Shown: piece by piece, positions 35,485-42,928 of the stretch
Position numbering within the stretch: position 1 is the stretch's first letter
Layout: every line of letters starts with the position of its first letter
From: JBBQFI01 sp038237805
Lineage (GTDB): Bacteria; Verrucomicrobiota; Verrucomicrobiia; Chthoniobacterales; UBA10450
Assembly: GCA_038237805.1 (NCBI GenBank)
Contig: JBBRYI010000005.1
Coordinates: 62,001 to 126,000, forward strand
DNA: 64,000 nucleotides
Reading direction: 5' to 3'
Notes under the pieces: model-generated
The model's input: the letters and a program-made list of their open reading frames with translations, nothing else
Told to the model about the DNA's origin: nothing
Database searches by the model: none
Position numbers and translations under genes: made by a program

Positions 35485-35684
35485 GGCAGATCCTGAAGTT
35501 TTCCGGCGCGCGTGTCCGCACGGACTTCATCGGCGACTTCGCGGAGTCGGCCACCCTCTGCGAAATCCGCATCAATCTGTTTGTCCCAAGCCGCATCGTC
35601 GCGCGCGCGAATAAATGCGGCGAGTTCCGCCAGTTCTTCAGCGGTTAACGCGTCAACAGCATTCTTGATTTCAGCGAGGCTCAT
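35481..35684 (-). CDS. Antitoxin of TA operon 1
   Basis: 67 residues: MSLAEIKNAVDALTAEELAEL, AAFIRARDDAAWDKQIDADF, GRLREVADEVRADTRAG. The protein is small, acidic and helical, with a conserved opening shared by the protein at 36558-36749 (SLAEIK-AV--L---EL-ELAAF). Its stop overlaps the toxin start by 4 bases, so the pair is translationally coupled. No DNA-binding fold is obvious. Confidence 0.78.
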   Translation of the reverse strand: MSLAEIKNAVDALTAEELAELAAFIRARDDAAWDKQIDADFAEGGRLREVADEVRADTRAGKLQDLP

Positions 35685-35778
35685 TGTGTGGGTTCATTCT
35701 ATCACGGCCAGTATCGAAAATGAAGTTGGTTATGCCTCCTCATGCTGAACGCGTGACAGCAGAATTCTCAATGTTAAC

Positions 35779-36006
35779 GTGCGCGAGATGGAAGCGGCCG
35801 ATTGGGTTTCGTTAGGCGACGAGGAATTGCTCGAGCGGCGCATTTCCAAGCTCGGAGTCAAGCTGGAGGGGACGGCGCTGGAGTCGTTGATCAAGCAGCT
35901 TTACGATGAGCTCACGGCGAAGGGGCTCGTATTTCATCCGCGATGTTATGTGGGCGATGAATGGTTCGTGCCGATCGGGATTCCGGCGATCTTCGTTACG
36001 TTCTAG
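35779..36006 (+). pseudogene. Metallopeptidase 5' fragment, copy 2
   Basis: Encodes MREMEAADWVSLGDEELLER followed by the same first 69 or so residues as the intact protein at 36898 and ends IPAIFVTF-stop. The start (GTG 35779 or ATG 35788) and the upstream GTGCGCGAG match the intact gene at 36889, so the copy includes the start region as well as the coding part. A small product could be translated but would lack the HEAAH active site. It carries the same TCGTTAGGC site (35810) as the intact gene (36920). Confidence 0.82.
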
Positions 36007-36050
36007 TCCGGTTAATTGAATTCAGACCGATACACTCAAACTCAGTTTCT

Positions 36051-36077
36051 ATGCATCGTAAGCAGCTTACGATGCAT
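36051..36077. repeat. Perfect 12-bp palindrome at the end of TA cassette 2
   Basis: ATGCATCGTAAG-CAG-CTTACGATGCAT: a perfect 12-base inverted repeat with a 3-base spacer, between the end of metallopeptidase fragment 2 and the toxin stop. It may be a terminator for the toxin operon or a recombination site; the degenerate copy in cassette 1 holds the same position. Confidence 0.85.
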
Positions 36078-36110
36078 GCCGAATTGCGCATTTTCGAGCG
36101 GAAGAGATTT

Positions 36111-36365
36111 TCAGCGATAAACCTCGCGGCGGTGCCGCACGCGGTTGACTCGGACAATCTTCTCTCGATCTGAGATTTCGTAGACGATGCGATAAGGGCC
36201 GACTCGAATTCGCCAATCGTTTGCGCCTCCGACTAATTTGCGACAACCGGTCGGACGCGGATTGTCGGCGAGTTGCCGAATAGCGGCGGTTACTCGCGAG
36301 CGAAAGTTTGAAGGCAGTCGATCCAAATCCTTCTCAGCATTTCGCTCGAGAAGAATCTTATGCAC
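36111..36365 (-). CDS. RelE/ParE-family toxin of TA operon 2
   Basis: 84 residues: ILLERNAEKDLDRLPSNFRS, AIRQLADNPRPTGCRKLVGG, DWRIRVGPYRIVYEISDREK and VNRVRHRREVYR. The RVGPYRIVYEI strand and the VRHRREVY end are diagnostic for RelE-type mRNA interferases (basic residues Arg/Lys near the C-terminus are the RNase residues). It overlaps the Phd/YefM antitoxin gene by 8 bases. Length and motifs are complete. Confidence 0.88.
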   Translation of the reverse strand: MHKILLERNAEKDLDRLPSNFRSRVTAAIRQLADNPRPTGCRKLVGGANDWRIRVGPYRIVYEISDREKIVRVNRVRHRREVYR

Positions 36366-36561
36366 GCGCTTTCGCCTTGCGCTCGCTTAAGTAATCCTCG
36401 AGCGGGCGATAACGGAGTTTGCCTGCGCGTGCGCGTTTGAGCCATTTCAGGTCGCTCGCATCTTCGGCACGTTCGAGAAGCTCTTGGTAATGCTTGATCG
36501 GCACAATAACGGAAACAGCCTTACCGTTACGCGTAATGATTTCAGGTTCCGTTGTTTTCAT
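36358..36561 (-). CDS. Phd/YefM-family antitoxin of TA operon 2
   Basis: 67 residues: MKTTEPEIITRNGKAVSVIVP then HYQELLERAEDASDLKWLKR. The strand NGKAVSVIVPIKHYQELLE is the DNA-binding core of Phd/YefM antitoxins, which neutralise the toxin and autoregulate the operon. It overlaps the upstream antitoxin-like gene by 4 bases (ATGA), making an unusual three-gene operon: SLAEIK-protein, Phd, RelE. Confidence 0.85.
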   Translation of the reverse strand: MKTTEPEIITRNGKAVSVIVPIKHYQELLERAEDASDLKWLKRARAGKLRYRPLEDYLSERKAKARA

Positions 36562-36749
36562 TTGTCGTGAATTAAATTGACGTCACGCTTTCCCTCTTGA
36601 AAAAGCAAGTTGAGCTTGCCACTCGCAGCATCTCTTTCGATTTGTTCATCCCAGAGTGCGTTGTCTTTCTCGTAAACAAACGCCGCCAACTCCGTCAATT
36701 CTTTCGGCGACAGTTTGCATACGGCGGCTTTGATTTCGGCGAGGCTCAT
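36558..36749 (-). CDS. Second antitoxin-like protein without a toxin partner
   Basis: 63 residues: MSLAEIKAAVCKLSPKELTEL, AAFVYEKDNALWDEQIERD, then a short tail LNLLFQEGKRDVNLIHDK. It is clearly homologous to the antitoxin of operon 1 (35481-35684), yet its cognate toxin is missing and a Phd-RelE pair follows instead. It is the first gene of the operon and may be a remnant that was captured, or still provides regulation. Confidence 0.75.
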   Translation of the reverse strand: MSLAEIKAAVCKLSPKELTELAAFVYEKDNALWDEQIERDAASGKLNLLFQEGKRDVNLIHDK

Positions 36750-36775
36750 GTTCCAAAACGTATCAGAAAAAGTTC

Positions 36776-36871
36776 GCAATGGCGAGTCGCCATTGCCAGC
36801 ACGCGAGTCGCGTGCGCTCCCCAGATTCCGCGGCGCGACGGGCGGTCGCGCCCTACCAGGGCGTGACAGGG
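36776..36871. repeat. Palindromic repeat block upstream of the metallopeptidase
   Basis: Consists of a half copy of the prpD-type element (36776-36822; GGCGAGTCGCCATT, CACGCGAGTCGCGTGC, GCTCCCC) followed by a GGCGGTCGCGCCCTACC unit and GGGCGTGACAGGGC. It lies between the divergent toxin-antitoxin operon and the metallopeptidase gene. Confidence 0.8.
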
Positions 36872-36897
36872 CTTTTGTCGGTGATACCGTGCGCGAG

Positions 36898-37917
36898 ATG
36901 GAAGCTGCGGATTGGGTTTCGTTAGGCGACGAGGAACTTCTCGAGCGTCGTATCTCAAAGCTCGGCTTGCGGCTTGAGGGCACCGCGCTCGAGCCGTTGA
37001 TCAAGCAACTTTACGATGAGCTGTCGGCGAAGGGGCTCGCGTTTCATCCGCCGTGTTATGTGGGTGATGAATGGTTCGTGCCGATCGGAATTCCGGCGAT
37101 CTTCATTCCGTTTTTTCTCGTGCACGATCGGCTGCGCGCGCTGGAGCGAGCGATGATGCTCGAGGTCGAGGGCGAGACGCGCGAGTGGTTCATGAAATTG
37201 ATGCGGCACGAGGCGGCGCACGCTTACAGCTATGCGTATCAGTTGCAGCGGAAGAAAAAATGGCAGCAGACTTTCGGGCAAACGACGGACGAGGGGACGC
37301 CGAATTTTTATCGGCCGCGGCCGTTTAGTCGCAGTTACGTGGTGCATCTCGACGATTGGTATGCGCAGAGTCATCCGGACGAAGATTTCGCGGAGACGTT
37401 CGCGATCTGGCTGACGCCGGAGCTCGATTGGCGCAAGCAATACGTGGGCTGGAAGGTGGCGCTGCAAAAACTCGAATACGTCGATGAGCTGATGCGCTCG
37501 CTCGCGGGCCTGCCGCCGGTGCACGCGCCGAAGTTTCGCGTGGCGGATTACGATTGTCTCAACGTCAAGCTTAAGACTTACTACGCGCGCAAACGGAAGC
37601 TTTATGAAGATACGTATCCGAATTTCTACGACGCCGATCTGCGCCAGCTTTTTTCGGCGACGGCGGGACCGGGGCGGATCGAAGCAAGCTCTTATCTGCG
37701 GCGCACACGGCGGCGTTTACTGAACTCGGTCTGTAAATGGACGAACGAGAAGAAATTCCGCGTGAACAAATTGCTCGCGCGTTTAATCGAACGTTGCGAT
37801 CAGCTGGAACTGCATGTGCTCAATGATGATCCGCGACAGGATTTTCGCGTGACCTCTTACATAACGACTCTGGTGATGAATTATCTTTTCACCGGCAAAT
37901 TCAAACGCACGAAATAA
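36898..37917 (+). CDS. Putative zinc metallopeptidase (HEXXH...E)
   Basis: 339 residues from ATG 36898 (MEAADWVSLGDEELL); GTG 36889 is a possible alternative. The zinc motif is HEAAH at 104-108 in RHEAAHAYSYAYQ, and the third ligand is probably Glu166 in HPDEDFAETFAIWL. The C-terminal half is basic (RTRRRLLNSVCKW). The family is that of 'putative zinc-binding metallopeptidases' often found beside ATP-grasp ligases, as here: the ATP-grasp gene follows 21 bases on. Its first 70 codons exist twice more upstream, separated by toxin-antitoxin operons. There is no signal peptide, so it acts in the cytoplasm. The substrate is unknown. Confidence 0.8.
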   Translation: MEAADWVSLGDEELLERRISKLGLRLEGTALEPLIKQLYDELSAKGLAFHPPCYVGDEWFVPIGIPAIFIPFFLVHDRLRALERAMMLEVEGETREWFMKLMRHEAAHAYSYAYQLQRKKKWQQTFGQTTDEGTPNFYRPRPFSRSYVVHLDDWYAQSHPDEDFAETFAIWLTPELDWRKQYVGWKVALQKLEYVDELMRSLAGLPPVHAPKFRVADYDCLNVKLKTYYARKRKLYEDTYPNFYDADLRQLFSATAGPGRIEASSYLRRTRRRLLNSVCKWTNEKKFRVNKLLARLIERCDQLELHVLNDDPRQDFRVTSYITTLVMNYLFTGKFKRTK

Positions 37918-37938
37918 CAACAGACCAAACATTCGTTT

Positions 37939-38958
37939 GTGAAAAAGAAACTCAAAGTCCTCGTGCTGTTCGACGGGACCAGTCCGACCAAGATCGATCA
38001 GGACTTCAGCAAGGAGATGAAGACGAAGGATTGGAAGACCGAGGCGGACGTGATGGCTGCGCTCGGAAAGCTCGGGCATGCGGCGGAGCATCTCGCGATC
38101 TATGACGACGTCGATCTGTTGCGGCAGAAACTGCAGAATTTCGCACCGCATGTTCTTTTCAACCTGGTTGAGCGATTCAAGAACAACACCTCGTTCGACC
38201 AGAACATCGTTTCATTTTTCGAAATGCAGGAACTGCCTTTTACCGGTTGCGGCTCGACCGGGCTCACACTTTGCAAGCACAAGGGAATCTCAAAAAAAAT
38301 TCTGCACTATCACGGCATCCACGTCCCCAACTTCGTCGTCATCCCGCGCGGCCAGCGCATTGCGCGACCAAAGCCGCTCAAGTTTCCGCTTCTGGTCAAG
38401 CCGGTGAAAGAAGAAGCGTCTTACGGGATTTCGCGCGCGTCGTTTGTCGAAACGGACGAGCAATTCCGCGAACGTTGTGCCTTTATTCACGAGAAACACG
38501 ACAGCGACGTGATTGCGGAGGAATACATCGAGGGCCGCGAAATTTACGTGAGTCTGATGGGCAACTCGCGCCTGACGGTTTTCCCGATGCGCGAAATGAT
38601 TTGGAGCGAAACGCCGCCTAACGAGCCGAAGATTGCGACCTATAGCGCGAAATGGGACGAAGAGTATCGCAAGCGCAAAGGCTTGAAGAATATTTTCGCC
38701 AATGGGCTCGACCCCGTGCTGGTGACGCACATCGAGGAAACGTGCAAACGCATTTACCGATTGCTCACGATCGATGGCTACGCGCGCATCGATCTGCGCC
38801 TCACCGCCGCGAACGAAGTTTATTTCATCGAAGCCAACCCAAATCCGATTCTCGCGGATGACGAAGACTTTGCGCAATCGGCGGACAAGGCCGGCCTGCC
38901 CTACCCGCAGTTAATCGACCGCATCATCCGCAGCGGGATGAATACGATGCGGGATTGA
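37939..38958 (+). CDS. ATP-grasp ligase, D-Ala-D-Ala ligase-like
   Basis: 339 residues from GTG 37939. An N-terminal Rossmann-like part (KLKVLVLFDGTSPTKID, DVMAALGKLGHAAEHLAI) leads to the ATP-grasp core: FPLLVKPVKEEASYGISRAS, VIAEEYIEGREIYVSLMGN, and IDLRLTAANEVYFIEANPNP, where the Glu/Asn metal ligands match D-Ala-D-Ala ligases. The N-terminus and the FPMREMIW region differ from true Ddl, so it may join other amino acids. It is the second gene of a likely two-gene operon with the metallopeptidase. Confidence 0.83.
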   Translation: MKKKLKVLVLFDGTSPTKIDQDFSKEMKTKDWKTEADVMAALGKLGHAAEHLAIYDDVDLLRQKLQNFAPHVLFNLVERFKNNTSFDQNIVSFFEMQELPFTGCGSTGLTLCKHKGISKKILHYHGIHVPNFVVIPRGQRIARPKPLKFPLLVKPVKEEASYGISRASFVETDEQFRERCAFIHEKHDSDVIAEEYIEGREIYVSLMGNSRLTVFPMREMIWSETPPNEPKIATYSAKWDEEYRKRKGLKNIFANGLDPVLVTHIEETCKRIYRLLTIDGYARIDLRLTAANEVYFIEANPNPILADDEDFAQSADKAGLPYPQLIDRIIRSGMNTMRD

Positions 38959-38989
38959 TGAAGCGGGTCGCGGTGACTGGTTAGGCTGG

Positions 38990-39040
38990 ACGTAGCGCTC
39001 CCCGGATTCGTCCGCGCGACGGGCCGGCCCGCCCTACCGA
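38990..39040. repeat. Degenerate palindromic repeat at the 3' end of the OsmC gene
   Basis: Contains CGTAGCGCTCCCCGGATTCG and CGCGCGACGGGCCGGCCCGCCCTACC, related to the 43510-43598 element. Its right end supplies the stop codon of the OsmC gene (complement CTA at 39034-39036). Confidence 0.7.
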
Positions 39041-39465
39041 TTAGTGAGCTTCGCGCTGAGATTTATTTGCGGACCGGCGAGCGCGACGGAAACGGGACAA
39101 GTCTTTTTCGTTTTCTCGGCCTGTTCTTGAAAAATCTTTTCGTCAATGCCGGGAACGTCGGCTTCGGTGTTCAAATCGATCGTCGTGATTTTCGGGCCGC
39201 CTTCGACCATCTCGAGCTTCACCGTCGCTGTGGTGCTGATGCGTTTCGCGGGATGTCCGGCCTTTTCGAGGTTTGACGAAAGCGCCATGGAGAAACAGGC
39301 GGCTTCGGCCGCGCCGATGAGTTCCTCGGGGTTCGTGCCTTTGCCTTCCTCGAAACGCGAAGAAAACGAATATGCGCCTTCGAATGCGCCGCTTCCAAGT
39401 TTCAGACTTCCTTTGCCTTGTTTCAGTGTGCCTTCCCAAACAGCGGATCCAGTTCGTGTTGCCAT
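39034..39465 (-). CDS. osmC: OsmC/Ohr-family peroxiredoxin
   Basis: 143 residues: MATRTGSAVWEGTLKQGKGS, GTNPEELIGAAEAACFSMAL (catalytic Cys in AEAACFSM) and a second Cys in KTKKTCPVSVALAGPQI. Both redox cysteines and the ELIGAAEA helix are as in OsmC. It should reduce organic hydroperoxides with a dihydrolipoyl or thioredoxin-like partner. The stop codon lies within a palindromic repeat, so the last residues (KLTNR) end on repeat sequence. Confidence 0.88.
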   Translation of the reverse strand: MATRTGSAVWEGTLKQGKGSLKLGSGAFEGAYSFSSRFEEGKGTNPEELIGAAEAACFSMALSSNLEKAGHPAKRISTTATVKLEMVEGGPKITTIDLNTEADVPGIDEKIFQEQAEKTKKTCPVSVALAGPQINLSAKLTNR

Positions 39466-39515
39466 AGTGCGATTAAGTTAGTGATGCGCGATGAGCACGC
39501 ATCAAATTTTTGAAG

Positions 39516-39645
39516 AGCCCTCATCTTTAATTCTTCTCCCGATGGGAGAAGAGTGAATTCGTTGTCGCCGCTTGAGTTCGTTATCGGCACGTTATGCGTG
39601 CAAGAAGTCCGCCTTTCCCACTGGGAGAGGATTGAGGTGAGGGCC
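39516..39645. repeat. GAGGGC-type repeat with hairpins
   Basis: Outer words GAGCCCTCATC (39516) and TTGAGGTGAGGGCC (about 39632-39645) are complementary in part. An inner perfect hairpin CTTCTCCC-GAT-GGGAGAAG lies at 39533-39551. It is the same family as the element after mutS (46189-46256). It fills most of the gap between the OsmC and GNAT genes, where no gene is visible. Confidence 0.7.
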
Positions 39646-39748
39646 GTTGCAGAATATCCCACTGTTTCGGCGGGCTCGGTTTTTTGATAAAGGCGGCGCC
39701 GTTTATCGCAATGACTTGTCGGGACACTAACGACTTCGTCGCGGCCGA

Positions 39749-40252
39749 TTATTTTTTGCCGACAAATTTCATTTCGGTTGTCGGTTCGAAGCCGAGCCGC
39801 TCGTAAAGAGCGCGGCCCTCATCCGAGGCGTGAAGAACGAGACGATCGAGTCGTTCTGCGCGCGACCAATCGATAATCTTTCGCATAAAGAGAGAACTAA
39901 CGCCGCGCCGGCGCCACTCCGGTTCGGTGAAGACATTAAGGATGATGGCGTGACGACCTTCGGCCAGTCCCGGTTCGCCATTTGCGCTCGTTAGGGGATG
40001 AGGCATGACACGGCGCAGTTGAACACCGGCGCCGCTGATGATTTTGCCTAACGAATCGGTAGCGCTGGCGAGCCAACCAATGTATTCGCCGCTCGTTAAT
40101 TGTTCGCGGAGACGATCGCGTGACATGGCGCAGAATTTGTCGAACAGATGCGGCGGCACGTCGCCCATGTCCTGGAACATTCGTGCGCGATGCCAGCCGA
40201 TGATGTCGGCGTCATCGGGAGTGGCGAGACGAACGTGAAATTGGTCGAGCAT
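39749..40252 (-). CDS. GNAT-family N-acetyltransferase
   Basis: 167 residues. VRLATPDDADIIGWHRARMF opens the fold; HAIILNVFTEPEWRRRGVSS is the acetyl-CoA loop (R-RRGV in place of R-x-x-G-x-G/A), and LHASDEGRALYERLGFEPT is the closing GNAT motif B. Substrate unknown; the family covers antibiotic, protein and amine acetylation. A TCGTTAGGC-family site at 40046-40053 encodes DSLG. Convergent neighbours are absent; a palindromic repeat block lies upstream. Confidence 0.83.
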   Translation of the reverse strand: MLDQFHVRLATPDDADIIGWHRARMFQDMGDVPPHLFDKFCAMSRDRLREQLTSGEYIGWLASATDSLGKIISGAGVQLRRVMPHPLTSANGEPGLAEGRHAIILNVFTEPEWRRRGVSSLFMRKIIDWSRAERLDRLVLHASDEGRALYERLGFEPTTEMKFVGKK

Positions 40253-40284
40253 AGAGATGAGGAATTTTGTCCCGTGTTAGAAAG

Positions 40285-40492
40285 TTGCAAACAATCTGGG
40301 GAGCGCACGCGCCCTCGCATGCTGGTTGCCGCGCCTAGCGGCAACGGATTTTTCTGATTGGAACAGGATCACGATTACCACTTGCAACCCAGTCATTTGA
40401 CAGAACGAGACCAGGCAAAGTCCGCAATGGCGAGGCGCCATCGCCAGCACGCGGGGCGCGTGCGCTCCCCAGAGTCATCGTCGCGCCCTACC
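40285..40492. repeat. Repeat block upstream of the M20-like gene
   Basis: Three pieces: CTGGGGAGCGCACGCGCCC and GGTTGCCGCGCCTAGCGGCAAC (hairpin GTTGCCGC/GCGGCAAC, about 40289-40345), a half copy of the prpD-type element (40424-40470) and CGTCGCGCCCTACC (40479-40492). No gene is visible in the 285-base gap. Confidence 0.72.
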
Positions 40493-40537
40493 GGTTTTGG
40501 ATTTGCCAGTGAGGAATCGAGCGGGCATTAAAGGAGA

Positions 40538-42043
40538 ATGAATCGGAGAATATTTTTCGTAGCGGCAATCGCGGGGCTGATGCCAATCACGGGAAGCCAG
40601 AAGGTGTGGTCGGCGCAGGAGGAGTTCGCGGACATCAAGACGCAGATCACCCAGCAACATGATGAAGCAGTGAAGCGGTTGCAGGATTGGATTCATCAAA
40701 TCTCGATCGCGGCGGAAAATCGCGGGTATCCGGAAGGCCCCGATTACATGATCAAGCTGCTGCAAGAGGCCGGCTTCGATCAGGCAGTGCAGGTACCCAC
40801 GGACGGGAAGGCAGGAGTTTTCGCAACGCTCGATGCGGGCGCGAAGAAAACGATCGGCATTTATTTCATGTACGATGTGAAGCAATTTGATCCGGCGGAA
40901 TGGTCTTCGCCACCGACGGATGCTGCGATCATCGACAAACCGGGGCTCGGCAAATCGGTTGTTGGTCGCGGCGCAGTGAATCAAAAAGGACCGGAAGCCG
41001 CGTTTCTTGCCGCGTTGCATGCGATTCGCGGTGCCGGGAAAAAATTGCCGGTGAATCTCGCATTCGTCGCGGAAGGCGAAGAAGAAATCGGTTCACCGCA
41101 TTTTCCGCAGATCGTGCACAAGCCGGAGGTGCAGGCAGCATTAGCGAAGTGCGATGGCGTTTTCATTCCTTCCGCGGAACAGGATCCGGACGGAACGGTA
41201 ACGCTCACACTCGGTGCGAAAGGGGTTGTCGAATGTGAATTAACTTCGAGTGGCGAGAAATGGGGACGCGGTCCGAAGAAAGATGTGCATTCTTCAAACA
41301 AGGCACGTCTCGACAGTCCGGCGTGGCATCTTGTGCAGGCGTTGCACACGCTCGTTACAGAAGATGGTCAGGAACCGGCCATCGACAATTACACAAAGAA
41401 TGTGCGACCGATCACGGCAGACGAAAAAGCAATGGTCGCGACCGCGTCGAAGCGCTTGAGCGAAGCGCAGGCGAAGAAGCTGCTCAGCGCCGATCACTGG
41501 CTCCACGATGTGAATTGGGAAAAAGCGATCGAGCTTTGGGTCTCGCGCCCGACCGTGAACATCGAAGGTTTGGTCGGCGGTTACACTGGTCCCGGTGGCA
41601 AAACTATTTTGCCGCACAAAGCGGTAGCAAAATTGGATCTGCGTCTGGTACCAAATATGAGCGCAAGCGACGCGCTCGCAGCATTAAAAGCGCATTTGGC
41701 CAAGCGCGGCTTTGGCGACATCGATGTCAACATGACTGGTGGTTACGATCCGAACAGCACGGTAGCGAGCGCTGGTTTGATCAAAGCGCAGATCGCGGTT
41801 CTAAAAGATTCCCATGGAATCGATCCGATCATGCTACCGCGCAGCGCTGGTTCATGGCCGGGATACGTTTTTACCGGTGCGCCTCTAAATAAACCAGCCG
41901 GACATTTTGGCCTTGGTCACGGCAGCGGCGCGCACGCGCCAGATGAATATTTCGTGGTCGAATCGTCTAATCCGAAAATCGAGGGTATGGACGGCGCGAC
42001 GATGTCGTACGTCGAATACCTCTACCAACTGGCGAAAGACTGA
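40538..42043 (+). CDS. M20-family peptidase-like secreted protein lacking expected metal ligands
   Basis: 501 residues with an N-terminal hydrophobic segment (FFVAAIAGLMPITG) that is probably a signal peptide. The M20/carnosinase fold is clear: EGPDYMIKLLQEAGFD, VAEGEEEIGSPHFPQIV, GAKGVVECELTSSG (dimer domain) and GLGHGSGAHAPDEYF. However the first zinc motif GHYDVQ is replaced by FMYDVK (Met111 in place of His) and the bridging-Asp motif GRGA-DDKG is GRGAVNQKG (Asn148). The EE pair at 181-183 is kept. The protein may be a non-catalytic homologue, bind a single metal, or belong to a subfamily with other ligands. It stands alone on this strand before the convergent 3D-domain gene. Confidence 0.8.
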   Translation: MNRRIFFVAAIAGLMPITGSQKVWSAQEEFADIKTQITQQHDEAVKRLQDWIHQISIAAENRGYPEGPDYMIKLLQEAGFDQAVQVPTDGKAGVFATLDAGAKKTIGIYFMYDVKQFDPAEWSSPPTDAAIIDKPGLGKSVVGRGAVNQKGPEAAFLAALHAIRGAGKKLPVNLAFVAEGEEEIGSPHFPQIVHKPEVQAALAKCDGVFIPSAEQDPDGTVTLTLGAKGVVECELTSSGEKWGRGPKKDVHSSNKARLDSPAWHLVQALHTLVTEDGQEPAIDNYTKNVRPITADEKAMVATASKRLSEAQAKKLLSADHWLHDVNWEKAIELWVSRPTVNIEGLVGGYTGPGGKTILPHKAVAKLDLRLVPNMSASDALAALKAHLAKRGFGDIDVNMTGGYDPNSTVASAGLIKAQIAVLKDSHGIDPIMLPRSAGSWPGYVFTGAPLNKPAGHFGLGHGSGAHAPDEYFVVESSNPKIEGMDGATMSYVEYLYQLAKD

Positions 42044-42048
42044 CGAAT

Positions 42049-42675
42049 CTAGAAATGCCACGAACGCTGCAGACCGGCGCGCGTTCCGCTGTCGGCGAGT
42101 AGTTTGTTTCGCGGAACGTCCACGAGGGGCGAGAGCACCGCACTCGGCACACGGGGAATCGCGATCTCTTGTTTCGCGATCAACTGAGAATTTTTCGAAG
42201 CGACGATTTGCGAGTTTTGCCTTTTCGCGGGCCGAGGCTGGCTTTCGGCCAGTCGCTCGTTAGGCGACAGGACACGCACGGTCATGAAATGCGGATTGGC
42301 GTTAGCCCACGAAGTTGCCTGACCTTTCGTCTCAAAAAATCGATCGATGACAAGGGCGCCACGCTCCGTTGCGGTGCGCCCGGAGCGACGTGCGGCTTTG
42401 CGATTAATCACATCGCGCCCGGTATCGACAGCGACACAGGTAGCGTCGGGGAAAACGACCTTGCTGCCGTAGGCAATTTTTTTGGGATCGACGGCGCAAT
42501 GTCCCGCTCGCAGGCGTGCGCCGGTAGCGCATTTGTGCGCTCGCGTATCGGTATCCGAACCTCCACCACCGCTGGCCCAGTAAACAGTGATGCGCGCAAG
42601 TAATGATTGCTCACGCGCAAAAGCGGGCGAAACCAAAATCAGGCTCGATATAAATATTAAAATGAATGAATTCAT
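42049..42675 (-). CDS. Secreted 3D-domain protein
   Basis: 208 residues with a signal peptide (MNSFILIFISSLILVSPAFA). The mature N-terminus ARITVYWASGGGGSDTDT and IAYGSKVVFPDATCVAVDTG, then ALVIDRFF, form a 3D domain: the three aspartates (DT in VAVDTG, D in VIDRFF and one upstream) are present, as in lytic transglycosylase-like MltA and RpfB relatives. The C-terminal 70 residues are low in structure. It probably acts on peptidoglycan. It is close to a CHAP-like protein gene on the opposite strand. Confidence 0.75.
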   Translation of the reverse strand: MNSFILIFISSLILVSPAFAREQSLLARITVYWASGGGGSDTDTRAHKCATGARLRAGHCAVDPKKIAYGSKVVFPDATCVAVDTGRDVINRKAARRSGRTATERGALVIDRFFETKGQATSWANANPHFMTVRVLSPNERLAESQPRPAKRQNSQIVASKNSQLIAKQEIAIPRVPSAVLSPLVDVPRNKLLADSGTRAGLQRSWHF

Positions 42676-42761
42676 CTCGTTAAGCTGAAAAGAGAAAGGT
42701 CACGTCCCCTCGCGAGTGATTCCCAGATCGTGAGGGATAAATTGGAGGGAACTGACGTCAG

Positions 42762-42896
42762 TTAGGATTCGGAATTGACGTCCGCGGTGGACGCGGCCGC
42801 GGAATCTTTTTTGAGATTTTCTGAATACTCGCTACGGCTATTCTTGAAATTATCGTCGAGACGCTTTTCGAGGGAAAAAATTGCGCGTTGATGCAA
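42762..42896 (-). CDS. Possible small protein, 44 residues
   Basis: Reads HQRAIFSLEKRLDDNFKNS, RSEYSENLKKDSAAASTADV, NSES-stop: a charged, helix-prone sequence with protein-like composition, from TTG 42896. A perfect Shine-Dalgarno-like run (GGAGGTGATTC on this strand, 42916-42926) lies upstream but 19 bases from the TTG; a GTG at 42915 is better placed but gives only 20 codons in another frame. The reading frame is uncertain and may be chance. Confidence 0.3.
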   Translation of the reverse strand: MHQRAIFSLEKRLDDNFKNSRSEYSENLKKDSAAASTADVNSES

Positions 42897-42928
42897 AATA
42901 AGTTGCGCGAGACACGAATCACCTCCAT

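Noticed and set aside
36715..36897. N-terminal extension of the metallopeptidase
   Set aside because: The extra 61 codons lie in a palindromic repeat block and in the antisense of an antitoxin gene; copy 2 shows the natural start near GTG/ATG 35779-35788.
41260..41892. 210-codon frame inside the M20-like gene
   Set aside because: Arg/Ser-rich translation in another frame of a well-supported gene; no family resemblance.
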